Source: Ornithinibacter aureus (lineage in GTDB: Bacteria > Actinomycetota > Actinomycetes > Actinomycetales > Dermatophilaceae). Taken from it: 64,000 nt of DNA. The notes below the pieces were generated by a model. The model was not told the DNA's origin. It did no database searches and saw only the letters and a program-made list of their open reading frames with translations. Location: NCBI RefSeq assembly GCF_009858245.1, contig NZ_VMSB01000001.1:3539623-3603622 (forward strand). Direction: 5' to 3'. Shown piece by piece: positions 52,666 to 61,750 of this stretch; the first letter of the stretch is position 1, and every line of letters begins with the position of its first letter. The position numbers and the translations under genes are program-made.

Positions 52666-55283
52666 ACTCACTCACTCAGAAGTCGCAGGAAGCGCTCACC
52701 TCGGCCCAGAGCATCGCGGTCCTGGCCGGTCAGATGGAAACGGACGAGGAGCATCTCCTGCTCGCACTGCTGCAGCAGGAGGAGGGGCTGGTTCCCCGAC
52801 TGCTGCAGACAGCGGGTGCTGACGTGGAAGCGGTACGCGCCGACGTCGAAGCGGAGATCGCCCGCAAGCCCAGCGTCTCCGGGTCCTCCCCGCAGACCGG
52901 TCAGGTGTACGTGAGCCGCAGCCTCACCTCCACCCTGGAACGGGCGGAGCGGGAGGCAAAGCGGCTGAAAGACTCCTACATCTCCGTGGAGCATCTCGTT
53001 CTGGCCCTCGCCGACGACTCCTCCAACCGTGCCGCGTCCCGCGTGCTGCGCGGGCACGGTGTCACCCGGGAGAGCTTCCTCAGCGCGCTCACCAAGATCC
53101 GCGGCAACCAGCATGTCAACTCCGCCACCCCCGAGCAGACGTACGAGGCGTTGGAGAAGTACGGCCGTGACCTGGTCGCTGACGCCCGGTTGGGCAAGCT
53201 TGACCCGGTCATCGGGCGTGATGCGGAGATCCGCCGGGTCATCCAGATCCTCTCCCGCAAGACCAAGAACAACCCCGTCCTCATCGGCGAGCCCGGTGTC
53301 GGAAAGACCGCCATCGTGGAAGGCCTTGCCCAGCGGATCTTGCGTGAGGACGTGCCCGAGGGCCTTCGTGACAAGACCGTGTTCTCGCTGGACCTGTCTG
53401 CCCTGGTCGCCGGCGCGAAGTACCGGGGCGAGTTCGAGGAGCGAATGAAGGCAGTCCTGGCGGAGGTGAAGGCGGGGGAGGGACGCATCCTGCTGTTCAT
53501 CGACGAGTTGCACACCCTGGTGGGGGCGGGAGCCACCGAAGGGGCGATGGACGCCGGCAACATGCTCAAGCCGATGCTCGCCCGCGGGGAACTGCACCTC
53601 ATCGGTGCCACCACCCTCGATGAGTACCGCAAGCACATCGAGAAGGACGCTGCCCTGGAACGCCGGTTCCAGACGGTGATGGTCGAGGAGCCTGACGTGG
53701 AGGACGCGATCTCCATCCTCCGCGGCCTGCGCGAACGACTGGAGATCTTCCACGGTGTCCGCATCCAGGACAGCGCACTGGTCGCGGCCGCCGTGCTGTC
53801 CCACCGGTACATCTCCGACCGGTTCCTGCCCGACAAGGCCATCGACCTCATCGACGAAGCCTGCGCGCGATTGCGAACCGAGATCGACTCAATGCCCGCT
53901 GAGCTCGACGAGCTGACCCGGCGGGTGACCCGCCTGGAGATCGAGGAAGCGGCGCTGTCGAAGGAAACGGACACTGCCAGCAAGAAACGGCTGGAGGAGC
54001 TGCGCCGGGAACTGACCGACCTGAAGGCGGAGGCGGACTCCAAGCGCGCCCAGTGGGAGGCGGAGCGTCAAGCGATCCGCAAGGTCCAGGAGCTGCGCGG
54101 TGAGCTGGAGCGGCTGCGGCGGGAGGCGGAGGAAGCTGAGCGCTCCTACGACCTCAACCGTGCCGCTGAACTGCGGTACGGGGCTATCGCTGACGCGGAA
54201 CGACGCCTGCACGCCGAGGAGGAGCGTCTCGCCTCCAAGCAGGGCCGGCAGAGGCTGCTGCGGGAGGTGGTCACCGAGGACGAGATCGCCGAGATCGTCG
54301 CCGCGTGGACGGGGATCCCCGTGGCCCGGCTGCAGGAAGGTGAACGCAACAAGATCCTCACCCTGGACGCCACCCTCAAGGAGCGGGTGGTCGGTCAGGA
54401 TGAGGCCATCACGCTCGTCAGCGACGCGATTATCCGTGCCCGCTCCGGCATCCGCGACCCGCGCCGACCCATCGGCTCCTTCATCTTCCTCGGCCCCACC
54501 GGTGTGGGAAAGACCGAACTGGCCAAAGCGCTCGCGCAAGCACTGTTCGACAGCGAGTCGGCGATGGTCCGGCTGGACATGAGCGAGTACCAGGAACGTC
54601 ACACCGTCAGCCGGCTCGTCGGTGCACCTCCCGGGTATGTCGGGTACGACGAGGGCGGGCAGCTGACCGAGGCGGTGCGCCGCCACCCGTACAGCGTGGT
54701 CCTTTTCGACGAGATCGAGAAAGCGCACCCGGACGTGTTCAACACGCTGCTGCAGGTCCTCGACGACGGCCGCATCACCGACAGCCAGGGACGCACCGTC
54801 GACTTCCGCAACACCATCGTCATCATGACCTCCAACATCGGTGCCCATCACCTGTTGGGCTCCGATGGCGGCGCGATCCCCGACGACGTGCGAAACCGTG
54901 TGCTCGGTGAGTTGCGCGCCCACTTCCGTCCCGAGTTCCTCAACCGGGTGGACGACATCGTGGTGTTCTCGCCGCTGGGTCGTGAACAGATCCAGGACAT
55001 TGTGGAGCTGCAGTTCACCGACCTGCGCTCCCGGCTGGCCGAGCGTCAGATCCGCATCGAGCTGACGCCCGCGGCACGCCAGCTCATCGCTGACCGCGGC
55101 TACGACCCCGTGTACGGTGCGCGTCCGCTGCGACGCTACATCAGCCATGAGATCGAGACCCGACTGGGTCGTGCGCTGCTGAGCGGGGAGGTGATGGACG
55201 GGTCGACGGTCACGCTGGACGTGCAGGACGGCGACCTCGTCTTCAACATCGCAGCGCCCGTCGAAGAGGAGGACACGGCGTGA
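52656..55283 (+). CDS. clpB: ClpB-type disaggregase, island copy
   Basis: An 875-residue AAA+ unfoldase that dissolves aggregates with DnaK. N-domain (residues 1-145), NBD1 with [10 protein letters not shown] and [14 protein letters not shown], a middle coiled coil (about 405-520, needed for DnaK coupling), NBD2 with [14 protein letters not shown] and arginine fingers, and C-terminal [14 protein letters not shown]. Length and the M-domain match ClpB rather than ClpC or ClpK/ClpG. RBS GGAG upstream; overlaps trx by 4 bp. Confidence 0.95.
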   Translation: MDMNSLTQKSQEALTSAQSIAVLAGQMETDEEHLLLALLQQEEGLVPRLLQTAGADVEAVRADVEAEIARKPSVSGSSPQTGQVYVSRSLTSTLERAEREAKRLKDSYISVEHLVLALADDSSNRAASRVLRGHGVTRESFLSALTKIRGNQHVNSATPEQTYEALEKYGRDLVADARLGKLDPVIGRDAEIRRVIQILSRKTKNNPVLIGEPGVGKTAIVEGLAQRILREDVPEGLRDKTVFSLDLSALVAGAKYRGEFEERMKAVLAEVKAGEGRILLFIDELHTLVGAGATEGAMDAGNMLKPMLARGELHLIGATTLDEYRKHIEKDAALERRFQTVMVEEPDVEDAISILRGLRERLEIFHGVRIQDSALVAAAVLSHRYISDRFLPDKAIDLIDEACARLRTEIDSMPAELDELTRRVTRLEIEEAALSKETDTASKKRLEELRRELTDLKAEADSKRAQWEAERQAIRKVQELRGELERLRREAEEAERSYDLNRAAELRYGAIADAERRLHAEEERLASKQGRQRLLREVVTEDEIAEIVAAWTGIPVARLQEGERNKILTLDATLKERVVGQDEAITLVSDAIIRARSGIRDPRRPIGSFIFLGPTGVGKTELAKALAQALFDSESAMVRLDMSEYQERHTVSRLVGAPPGYVGYDEGGQLTEAVRRHPYSVVLFDEIEKAHPDVFNTLLQVLDDGRITDSQGRTVDFRNTIVIMTSNIGAHHLLGSDGGAIPDDVRNRVLGELRAHFRPEFLNRVDDIVVFSPLGREQIQDIVELQFTDLRSRLAERQIRIELTPAARQLIADRGYDPVYGARPLRRYISHEIETRLGRALLSGEVMDGSTVTLDVQDGDLVFNIAAPVEEEDTA

Positions 55284-55732
55284 GCGCGATTGTGACCTGC
55301 CCCAACTGCGGGAAGAAGAACCGTGTCCCTGCCGTCGCGTCGGGGTACCCGCGCTGCGGCGTCTGCAAGAGCGCCGTGCCGTGGATCGTCGATGCGGGCG
55401 ATGCGGACTTCGCCGAGGTGGTCGAGAAGGCCCCGCAAGTGGTGCTCGTGGACTTGTGGGCGACCTGGTGCGGACCGTGCCGGATGGTCAGCCCTGCCCT
55501 CGAGAAGGTCGCCACGGAACGTGCCGGCAAGCTCAAGCTGGTGAAAGTGGACGTGGACGCCGCGCCGGAGACGGCCCGCAAGTTCTCCGTCCAGGCGGTG
55601 CCGACCCTGCTCATCCTCAACCAAGGGAACGTGCTCTCCCGCCAATCCGGAGCCGCCCCGCCGGACGTGCTGCTGCGCTGGGTGGATGAGGCGCTGCAGA
55701 AGAAGGTTGACTCGGCCGGTGCTGCTCGATGA
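55280..55732 (+). CDS. Zinc-ribbon thioredoxin (TrxC/Trx2 type)
   Basis: A 150-residue protein: N-terminal zinc ribbon with CPNCGKKNR and CGVC pairs, then thioredoxin fold with redox site [10 protein letters not shown] and cis-Pro loop VQAVPTLL. The Trx2/TrxC type is associated with oxidative and heat stress. GTG start overlapping clpB by 4 bp and stop overlapping the UBP zinc finger gene by 4 bp, so redox repair is built into the chaperone operon. Confidence 0.93.
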   Translation: MSAIVTCPNCGKKNRVPAVASGYPRCGVCKSAVPWIVDAGDADFAEVVEKAPQVVLVDLWATWCGPCRMVSPALEKVATERAGKLKLVKVDVDAAPETARKFSVQAVPTLLILNQGNVLSRQSGAAPPDVLLRWVDEALQKKVDSAGAAR

Positions 55733-55988
55733 GATATGTCGACCCGCACGTCGCGCTCATCCGCCCGGTCCGTCCCCGGACACCCGGGTCGTGTGAGGAC
55801 TGCGTGGCGGCCGGCACGCCCTGGCTGCACCTGCGGTGTGCCGCACCTGCGGGAAGGTCGGGTGCTGCGACTCCTCCCCGATGCGGCACGCCCGCACCCA
55901 TGCGCTCACGGCGGGGCACCCCATCGTGCGGTCGCTGGAGCTGGGGGAGAACTGGAGCTGGTGCTACGTAGACGAAGCGTACCTGTGA
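55729..55988 (+). pseudogene. UBP-type zinc finger protein gene with one frameshift
   Basis: ATG overlaps the trx stop. Reading starts [20 protein letters not shown] and continues CEDCVAAGTPWLHLR. A 1-nt loss near 55838-55846 then shifts the frame to CRTCGKVGCCDSSPMRHART, HALTAGHPIVRSLELGENWS and WCYVDEAYL, ending in TGA at 55986-55988. Together these make a complete UBP-type zinc finger of about 85 residues with all Cys/His ligands. Sequencing error is the main alternative to a real mutation. Confidence 0.7.
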
Positions 55989-56293
55989 GTGACACGCCCG
56001 CCGCCAACCGCAGCCAGGTCGCTCAGGCCGAGACGCCTGACACCATCGGCGCCTTCCCGCGGCTCAGCGACGAGCAGATCGCGGTGCTGCTCGTACGAGG
56101 GCAGCGCCGCACACTCACCGACGGGGAGGTTCTGACTCGGCCCGCGCTCAGGCAGCCTATGACGATCCAGATGGTGACCAAGACGTGTATGGCGCCGGCA
56201 TGGCCCGTGGTGTGCAGAAGGAGCTCCGCACACTTCTGTCCGACCTGCCTTCCTATCGAGAGGCAAAGGTCCCGACCACCCGAAGGATGCTGA
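55985..56293 (+). pseudogene. Truncated 5' end of a cNMP-binding / thioredoxin-reductase fusion
   Basis: GTG start overlaps the preceding stop. The first about 60 residues (AETPDTIGAFPRLSDEQIAV, then LLVRGQRRTLTDGEVLTR) match the start of the cyclic-nucleotide-binding-like domain that precedes the FAD/NAD domains in fused thioredoxin-disulfide reductases. Similarity ends near 56150, and the FAD (GxGxxG) and CxxC regions are absent. The partner of the preceding thioredoxin has therefore been lost. Confidence 0.55.
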
Positions 56294-56514
56294 CCTTCGT
56301 CGGCAACACTCTCATCTTCGCGCAACGGGTCGGCAAGCAGATGCCGCGCAACTTCCGTCGTGTTCGACTGAGCTACTTGCCTGACTCGCGCCGTGAACTC
56401 CTCTCGAAGACGAGCAACGTCAAGTACTCGGACCCGGGGCTTTTCGACCTCAGTGACGTTCTCGAAGGAGACCAACCGGCATCGCTTGAGGATGCGGGAC
56501 TGCTTCACGGATAG
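56185..56514 (+). pseudogene. Hypothetical gene fragment cut by the IS3 element
   Basis: A 109-residue open frame from GTG 56185, not recognised; basic, with RRMLTFVGNTLIFAQRVGKQ. The frame is open well upstream (AAYDDPDGDQD), so the fragment may be the middle of a longer gene joined here to the truncated reductase. Its last eight codons and stop lie inside the left terminal repeat of the IS, so the original 3' end is missing. Confidence 0.4.
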
Positions 56515-56527
56515 GTGACAGGTTGGG

Positions 56528-57424
56528 TCACGCGGCCTGGGTGGCCGGTGTGGTCATGATGGTCTCGTACTCGATGGGGGTCAACTTGCCGAGGCGGGCT
56601 TGGCGTCGTCGGCGGTGGTAGGTCCGTTCGGTCCAGGTGACGATGGCCAGCTTCAGCTGGTCGCGGGTGTCCCAGGTGTGGCGGTCCAGGACGTTCTTCT
56701 GCAGCAGGGCGAACCAGCTCTCCATGGCGGCGTTGTCCGCGCTCGAGCCGACCTGGCCCATGGATCCGAGCAGGTCGTGCCGGGACAGGGCGCGCAGGTA
56801 TTTGCGGGACCGGAATTGGGACCCTCTGTCGCTGTGGACGATGCACCCGGCCACGTCGACGCCCGCTCGGGCCCGGGTGTCCACGGCGTGTTCCAACGCC
56901 TGCACGGCCAGGCGGGCCTTCATCCGCGAGCTGATGGAGTACCCGACGAGCCGGTTGGACCACACGTCCTTGACGGCGCACATGTACACCTTGCCCTCAC
57001 GGGTGCGGTGCTCCGTGATGTCGGTCAGCCACAGCTGGTTCGGGCCGGTCGCGGTGAAGTCACGCTGGACGCGGTCATCGTGCGCCGGCGGGCCGGGCCG
57101 GCCCTTCTTCGAGCGCTTCTTCCCGAACACGCTCCACCACGCGTTGCCCGAGCAGATCGCCCACGCGGTGCGGTCGCACATGTCCTGCCCGGCGTCGCGG
57201 GCCTCGTCCGCGAGCAGCCGGTACCCGAACTCCGGGTCGTCACGGTGCGCGTCGAACAACGCGTTCGCGCGGTGCGCCGCGACCCAGTCGGCGTCGGTCA
57301 CCGGGTTGGCCAGCCACCGGTAGTACGGCGCTCTGGCAAGGTTCAGCACCCGGCACGTCACCGTCACAGGAACCCTGATCGGGGTCTCCTGGGCGGCCAG
57401 CTCACGGACGAGCGGGTACATCAT
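56528..57424 (-). CDS. IS3-family transposase OrfB
   Basis: A 298-residue DDE transposase: D in LWLTDITEHR, D in CIVHSDRGSQF, E in SSADNAAMESWFALLQKNVL. Complete catalytic triad and normal length, so probably active. Overlaps orfA by 4 bp. Confidence 0.93.
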   Translation of the reverse strand: MMYPLVRELAAQETPIRVPVTVTCRVLNLARAPYYRWLANPVTDADWVAAHRANALFDAHRDDPEFGYRLLADEARDAGQDMCDRTAWAICSGNAWWSVFGKKRSKKGRPGPPAHDDRVQRDFTATGPNQLWLTDITEHRTREGKVYMCAVKDVWSNRLVGYSISSRMKARLAVQALEHAVDTRARAGVDVAGCIVHSDRGSQFRSRKYLRALSRHDLLGSMGQVGSSADNAAMESWFALLQKNVLDRHTWDTRDQLKLAIVTWTERTYHRRRRQARLGKLTPIEYETIMTTPATQAA

Positions 57425-57714
57425 TTTCCCGGCAGGTTCGCCTGCGAGAGGTACGCCGCTGCGCGGCGTAGCACCTCGTTCTCTTGCTCGAGCAACCGGA
57501 TCCGACGCTTGGCCTCGCGCAACTCACCAGAGTCGCTCACGGCCGTGGCGGGTTTGTTCCCGTCCTGCCGGTCAGCGATGGCGAGCCAGTTAGTCAGGCA
57601 GGATTCCGAGATCCCGAAATCGGTCGCGATCTCCTTCAACGTCGTCCCTGCCTCACGAGCGCGAGCCACCTCGATCACGTTCTGTCGGAACTCCTTGGGG
57701 TACGGCTTGGGCAT
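57421..57714 (-). CDS. IS3-family transposase OrfA
   Basis: A 97-residue helix-turn-helix protein (KPYPKEFRQNVIEVARAREA and GISESCLTNWLAIA) with C-terminal leucine zipper LREAKRRIRLLEQENEVLRR. ATG 57714 is chosen from the usual MPKxYPxEF start. Binds IS ends together with OrfB. Confidence 0.9.
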   Translation of the reverse strand: MPKPYPKEFRQNVIEVARAREAGTTLKEIATDFGISESCLTNWLAIADRQDGNKPATAVSDSGELREAKRRIRLLEQENEVLRRAAAYLSQANLPGK

Positions 57715-57825
57715 GGTGCACATCCTCTCCCGTGGCACCCCACGGCACCACAGAGTCGTTGTCACCTATCCGTGCAGCAGTCCCAGCCAGTGGCAATCCG
57801 ACCGTGGTTGCCTCACCATGGAGCG

Positions 57826-58917
57826 GTGACTGCTGAGCGTTGCCGATCCACCGCCGATCCTGCCGAACCCCTTTCCGATGCCGAGCTGCTCATCGGCCTG
57901 GTGGTCTCACCATCCCTGAGTGCGGTGCTCGGCCCCGAGGTCACCACCTCGGTGCGCAAGATTTTGGTGCAGCGGTATCCGGGAGTGCGCTGGCAACTGA
58001 AGATGGCCGAAGACCGGCTGGTCGATCCACCCACCGAGACCTTGGACCTGCTGGAGGCGGCCCGAAACCGCGTGCTGGAGGAGAACTGGGATTTGGCCGT
58101 GGTGCTCACCGAGATCCCCCTGAAGACCGGCCGACGTCCGGTGCTCGCCCAGCTCAGCCCCGTGCACGGGGTAGGACTGGTCTCCGTCCCAACCCTGGGA
58201 CCCGTGCACGTGCGGCAGAAGGTGCAAGAGACCACCGTGCACGTGGTCGGGCAGCTCCTGGGCTACGACGCCGAAGACCGCAACGCCCAGCGGGATCTTG
58301 CTCGAAGAGCCCACCAGCTGTCCACCGATCTCGACGAACGCCCGGACGACAACGTCGTGCAGTTCACGGCCCGAGTGCTGAGCGGCAACGTGCGGTTGCT
58401 GCTGGGCATGATCCGCGCCAACCAGCCTTGGGCCTTCGTGGCCCGGCTCTCCCGGGCGCTGGTCGTGGCAGCGGCCACCGGCATGCTGACATTGGTGGCC
58501 TCGGACCTATGGGTACTGGCCATGGCCTACGGGCCGGTGCGCTTGGTCCTGCTGGCGGTGATGGCGATCGGGGCGGTGAGTGCCACCCTGATCCTGGGAG
58601 CCGACTTGTGGGAGCGCCCACGGCGGCGAGCCCAACGTGAGCAGGTGATCCTGTTCAATTTGGCCACCACCGCGACCGTGGCCATCGGGGTTGTGGTGTT
58701 CTACCTCGGCTTATTCATCCTGTCCTGGGGCGGCGCGCTGCTGCTCATCGACGAGCAGGTACTGGCCGGTGTCGCCGGTCACCCAGTGAACGCTTTGGAC
58801 TACGCGAAGATCAGCTGGCTCACCGCCAGCCTGGCCACCGTGGGCGGAGCTCTAGGAGCTGGACTGGAGGACGACGATGTGGTGCGCGCCGCTGCCTACA
58901 CCCGGCCCAGCACCTGA
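57826..58917 (+). CDS. Conserved membrane protein of unknown function
   Basis: A 363-residue protein, GTG start 42 bp from the IS right end. N-terminal half soluble, with VSPSLSAVLGPEVTTSVRKI and ENWDLAVVLTEIPLKTGRRP; C-terminal half has four hydrophobic helices (about residues 205-225, 232-250, 280-305, 325-350). I have the impression of similar proteins in actinobacterial stress islands, but cannot name a domain. The frame is intact, unlike much of its surroundings. Confidence 0.75.
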   Translation: MTAERCRSTADPAEPLSDAELLIGLVVSPSLSAVLGPEVTTSVRKILVQRYPGVRWQLKMAEDRLVDPPTETLDLLEAARNRVLEENWDLAVVLTEIPLKTGRRPVLAQLSPVHGVGLVSVPTLGPVHVRQKVQETTVHVVGQLLGYDAEDRNAQRDLARRAHQLSTDLDERPDDNVVQFTARVLSGNVRLLLGMIRANQPWAFVARLSRALVVAAATGMLTLVASDLWVLAMAYGPVRLVLLAVMAIGAVSATLILGADLWERPRRRAQREQVILFNLATTATVAIGVVVFYLGLFILSWGGALLLIDEQVLAGVAGHPVNALDYAKISWLTASLATVGGALGAGLEDDDVVRAAAYTRPST

Positions 58918-58967
58918 CACAGGCCCAGCACAGAAGAAACTGAAACATCTACGCGTTGATGCCACGT

Positions 58968-59089
58968 CTATGCAGGTGTCATTGCCGGTCGCGATGACTT
59001 GGTGGGCTCAGCGCAGTGCGCTGCCTCGTACTCGGCGGGTGGGGCGTTGCCGAGGCGGGTGTGCGGGCGGGCGCTGTTGTACCTGTCGA
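58968..59089 (-). pseudogene. 3' fragment of an IS3-family orfB
   Basis: On the minus strand the frame reads IDRYNSARPHTRLGNAPPAE followed by YEAAH, the typical C-terminus of IS3-family OrfB (YN..RPHxxLG..PPxEY). Nothing remains of the upstream part. Confidence 0.7.
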
Positions 59090-59091
59090 TC

Positions 59092-59343
59092 CGGGATCCG
59101 CACCGCCCTGCCGGACGCGCGGATCGCAGTCGACAAGTGGCATCTCGTCGCCCTCGCCAACCTCATGGTCACCCAGGTCCGTCAACGGATCACCCGGCAA
59201 CTGCACGGCCGCCGCGGCACCGCCACCGACAAAGTCTGGGCCAGCCGGCAACTGCTGCTCACCGGCTACGAGCACCTCACCGTGAAGCAAAAGGCCCGGT
59301 TCAACGCCGCCCTCGCCGCCGAGGATCCGACTGAAGCGCCCTG
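59092..59343 (+). pseudogene. Internal fragment of an ISL3-family transposase
   Basis: The frame reads ALPDARIAVDKWHLVALANL then MVTQVRQRITRQL, resembling the DxxH.V.LAN.A..QVRRR region of ISL3 transposases. Both ends are lost; the right end is fused to the next IS3 fragment. Confidence 0.65.
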
Positions 59344-59958
59344 GGTTTCGTTCCGTGGTTGGACGGGCGCGGGCGCGGTCGTCGTGGGGTGAGTGTAGGA
59401 CGCTTCGACTTCCACCGGGGTGCGGTAGCCGAGCGCTTCGTGCAGACGCTCGGTGTTCCACCAGTGGACCCAGCCCATGGTGGCGATCTCGACCGCCTGG
59501 GTGGACTCCCAGATTCGCTGGGAGTGGATCAGCTCGGCCTTGAACAAGCCGTTGACGGTCTCGGCCAGGGCGTTGTCGTAGGAGTCTCCGACGGAGCCGA
59601 CCGATGCGGTGACCCCGGCAGTGATCAGCGCGTCAGAGTACGCCAGGGAAACGTAGTGGGCTCCTCGGTCGCTGTGATGGATCAGTCCGCTCTGGCTGCG
59701 CACGGTGCCACTGGTCAGCAGTGCGTGCTCCAGCGCCAGCAGGGGCAGGCCGTCGGTGTGGAGGGTCGCAGAGACGGCCCATCCGACGATCTTGCGGGTG
59801 CATACGTCGGTGATGAAGGCGACGTAGCAGAATCCGGTGAGGATCCGCACGTAGGTGATGTCAGCGACCCACAGGCGGTTCGGCTGCTCTGCAGTAAAGC
59901 GCCGCTCGGCCAGCTTCCGGCCACGCCGTACCCCGTGAAGGCCAGCTCCTCGCATGAG
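59266..59958 (-). pseudogene. 5'-truncated IS3-family orfB
   Basis: The minus-strand frame starts near LMRGAGLHGVRRGRKLAERR and contains LWVADITYV, HHSDRGAHYVS and DNALAETVNGLFKAELI (DDE triad intact), ending LGYRTPVEVEAS. The N-terminal about 90 residues are missing. The 3' end reads through into the ISL3 fragment, so the true IS edge is near 59345. Confidence 0.75.
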
Positions 59959-59999
59959 TGGTTGTGTGAGTCGTCCTGTTGCCCGGGGGTCCGGGCAGG

Positions 60000-60090
60000 G
60001 AGACTGAAGAGCCGGTTCTTCTCCCGGAGCTCCGGCGCATCCACGCCGAGAACTACAGCGTCTACGGGGTGCGGAAGATACACACAATCT
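60000..60090 (+). pseudogene. Inverted N-terminal fragment of the same type of orfB
   Basis: On the plus strand, LLPELRRIHAENYSVYGVRK and the residues after it correspond to the N-terminal region missing from the minus-strand orfB next to it. The two parts face each other, indicating an inversion or a second, oppositely oriented copy. Confidence 0.55.
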
Positions 60091-60270
60091 GGGGTGTAGG
60101 TGGTGGGCTGACCCCGTTCGGTAGGTCCGGTCCGGTCACCACATACCCCACTCACGTGCCCGATGCCCTCCCGGATCTGACCTGCTCCGGAGTGTGACGC
60201 TTCCTGCTGTTCGTCATGATCTGACCAGCCGGGCGACCTGGCCCACATCCCAGCCAGCGCGCCGCATCGC

Positions 60271-60522
60271 ATGGTCGTCCGTAAGCTCGGGCAGGCCGAC
60301 AGGATGCTCGCGGGCGGGAGCGACATCGCCGGGGTGTGTCGAGAGCTCGGAGTGTCCGAGCAGACGTACTACCGGTGGCGGAACCAGTACGGCGGATTGA
60401 AGGCCGACGACGCGAAGCGGCTGAAGGAGCTCGAGAAGCAGAACGCCACGCTCAAGCGGCTGCTCGCCGAGGCAGAGCTCGAGAAGGCCGCGCTCAAGGA
60501 GCTGGCTGAGGGAAACTTCTAG
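60271..60522 (+). CDS. IS3-family transposase OrfA
   Basis: An 83-residue HTH/leucine-zipper protein (VRKLGQADRMLAGGSDIAGV; SEQTYYRWRNQYGG; LKELEKQNATLKRLLAEAEL). Ends ELAEGNF* at a GGAAACTTCTAG site where a -1 shift would join orfB, as is normal for IS3 elements. Confidence 0.88.
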   Translation: MVVRKLGQADRMLAGGSDIAGVCRELGVSEQTYYRWRNQYGGLKADDAKRLKELEKQNATLKRLLAEAELEKAALKELAEGNF

Positions 60523-60572
60523 GCCCGGGCAGGCGCCGCGCCGCCGTCGACCACCTCAAGCGCAAGCTGCGG

Positions 60573-61388
60573 GTGAGCGAACGAATGGCGTGCCGTCTGG
60601 CCGGGCTGAGCAGGTCCGCATACCGTCGCCCGCTCCAGGGCGAGACGACAGCCGACCCGGACCTGGCGTTGCGGGACTGGCTGCGGGCGTATGCGAAGAA
60701 GCACCCGCGGTGGGGATACCGCAGGGCCTACCACGATGCCCGCGGCGAGGGGTGGGTCGTGAACCACAAGAAGATCCAACGGCTCTGGCGCGAGGAAGGG
60801 CTGCGCGTCCCGCAGCGGCGTCGCCGCAAACGCGTTGGGTCTTCGACCGTCGACGCCCCGGCAGCGGTCGCACCGAACCTCGTGTGGGCGGTGGACTTCC
60901 AGTTCGACGCGGACGAGCAGGGCCGTCCGATCAAGATCTGCTCCATCGTCGACGAGCACACCCGCGAGTGCATCGGCGGGCTCGTCGAACGGTCGATCAC
61001 CGCGGACCGGCTCACCGCCCACCTCGAGGACCTCGTCGCAGTCCGCGGCGCCCCCGCGGTGCTCCGATCCGACAACGGCCCCGAGTTCATCAGCGACGCG
61101 ATGGCCCACTGGGCCGGCACCCGCACCGGCCTGTTCTACATCCCGCCCGGCTCGCCCTGGCACAACGGGTACGTCGAGTCGTTCAACAGCAGGCTCCGCG
61201 ACGAGTGCCTGAACATCAACAGCTTCTACTCGCTGCTCCACGCCCAGGTCGTGATCGGTGACTGGAAGACCGAATACAACCACGACCGCCGGCATTCATC
61301 GCTCGGCTACCTCGCACCCGTCGACTACGCTCGGCAATGCACCCATCAATCGGAAACCGACGACTCGCACAGCGACCGGACCGAATGA
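60573..61388 (+). CDS. IS3-family transposase OrfB
   Basis: A 271-residue DDE transposase with VWAVDFQFDADEQG, LRSDNGPEFIS and GYVESFNSRLRDECLN (triad complete). Its frame is open upstream to the end of orfA (PGRRRAAVDHLKRKLRVSER), so it is probably made as an OrfAB fusion by frameshifting. The C-terminus YLAPVDYARQ is intact. Confidence 0.9.
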   Translation: MSERMACRLAGLSRSAYRRPLQGETTADPDLALRDWLRAYAKKHPRWGYRRAYHDARGEGWVVNHKKIQRLWREEGLRVPQRRRRKRVGSSTVDAPAAVAPNLVWAVDFQFDADEQGRPIKICSIVDEHTRECIGGLVERSITADRLTAHLEDLVAVRGAPAVLRSDNGPEFISDAMAHWAGTRTGLFYIPPGSPWHNGYVESFNSRLRDECLNINSFYSLLHAQVVIGDWKTEYNHDRRHSSLGYLAPVDYARQCTHQSETDDSHSDRTE

Positions 61389-61391
61389 AGG

Positions 61392-61621
61392 GGGCGGCCC
61401 ACCGTCGCCTATGCAACCAGGCGTTCTTCGCCGCCATCTCGATCGATGAGGATGGTGAGCCACAGGTCGCCTACCAGCGCCCGTTCGACGCTCTGTGCGA
61501 TCCCCAGGTGCAGGGCAATGCCCTGACCTGGGCCGCTGAGGCGAAGCAGAACGGCGAGGCTCAAACCCCGACCAGAGCGGTTCCTCTGGTCGAAAGTTTG
61601 AACCTCGCCACATCGGGGTGA
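61392..61621 (+). pseudogene. C-terminal fragment of a serine recombinase
   Basis: The frame RRLCNQAFFAAISIDEDGEP, then QVAYQRPFDALCDPQVQGNA, resembles the C-terminal tail of large serine recombinases. The N-terminal catalytic domain is absent. The frame runs on through the tRNA-His terminator and stops at a TGA inside the tRNA acceptor, so the last about 20 codons are probably native chromosome and the junction lies near 61560. Confidence 0.55.
61569..61592 (-). terminator. Hairpin terminator of tRNA-His
   Basis: CGACCAGAG-CGGTTC-CTCTGGTCG, a perfect 9-bp stem, flanked by CAAAC/GTTTG that can extend it, 25 bp downstream of the tRNA on the minus strand. Confidence 0.75.
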
Positions 61622-61689
61622 GTAACGGGACTTGAACCCGCGACCCTCGCGACCACAACGCGATGCTCTACCAGCTGAGCTATACCCAC
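61617..61689 (-). tRNA. tRNA-His (GTG anticodon)
   Basis: A 73-nt tRNA on the minus strand: acceptor GTGGGTA/TACTCAC with C73 and a G at position -1 (61690), the tRNA-His identity pair; D-arm TAGCTCAGCTGGTAGAGC; anticodon loop TTGTGGT (GTG); T-arm CGGGTTCAAGTCCCG. CCA is not encoded (CCC follows). Confidence 0.95.
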
Positions 61690-61750
61690 CACGACGGGCG
61701 CGACGGCATCCGAAGAGCCTGTGCGCCCGTAGCGCGCACCATCGTACCTG

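Larger units (their letters stand above)
56496..57784 (-). mobile_element. Complete IS3-family insertion sequence
   Basis: A 1289-bp element bounded by 25-bp terminal inverted repeats (56496-56520 and 57760-57784, one mismatch, core GGATAGGTGACA). Two transposase genes on the minus strand overlap by 4 bp. No clear target-site duplication is visible. It interrupts the gene fragment at 56185. Confidence 0.9.
60178..61395 (+). mobile_element. IS3-family element, right end not found
   Basis: Two transposase genes on the plus strand. A candidate left terminus TGACCTGCTCCGGAGTG at 60178. No matching inverted repeat occurs to the right before the recombinase fragment at about 61400, so the right end is probably deleted. 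Confidence 0.6.

Noticed and set aside
59979-60197. A new small gene on the plus strand
   Set aside because: The only meaningful stretch is an N-terminal piece of an IS3 transposase; the rest is junction sequence.
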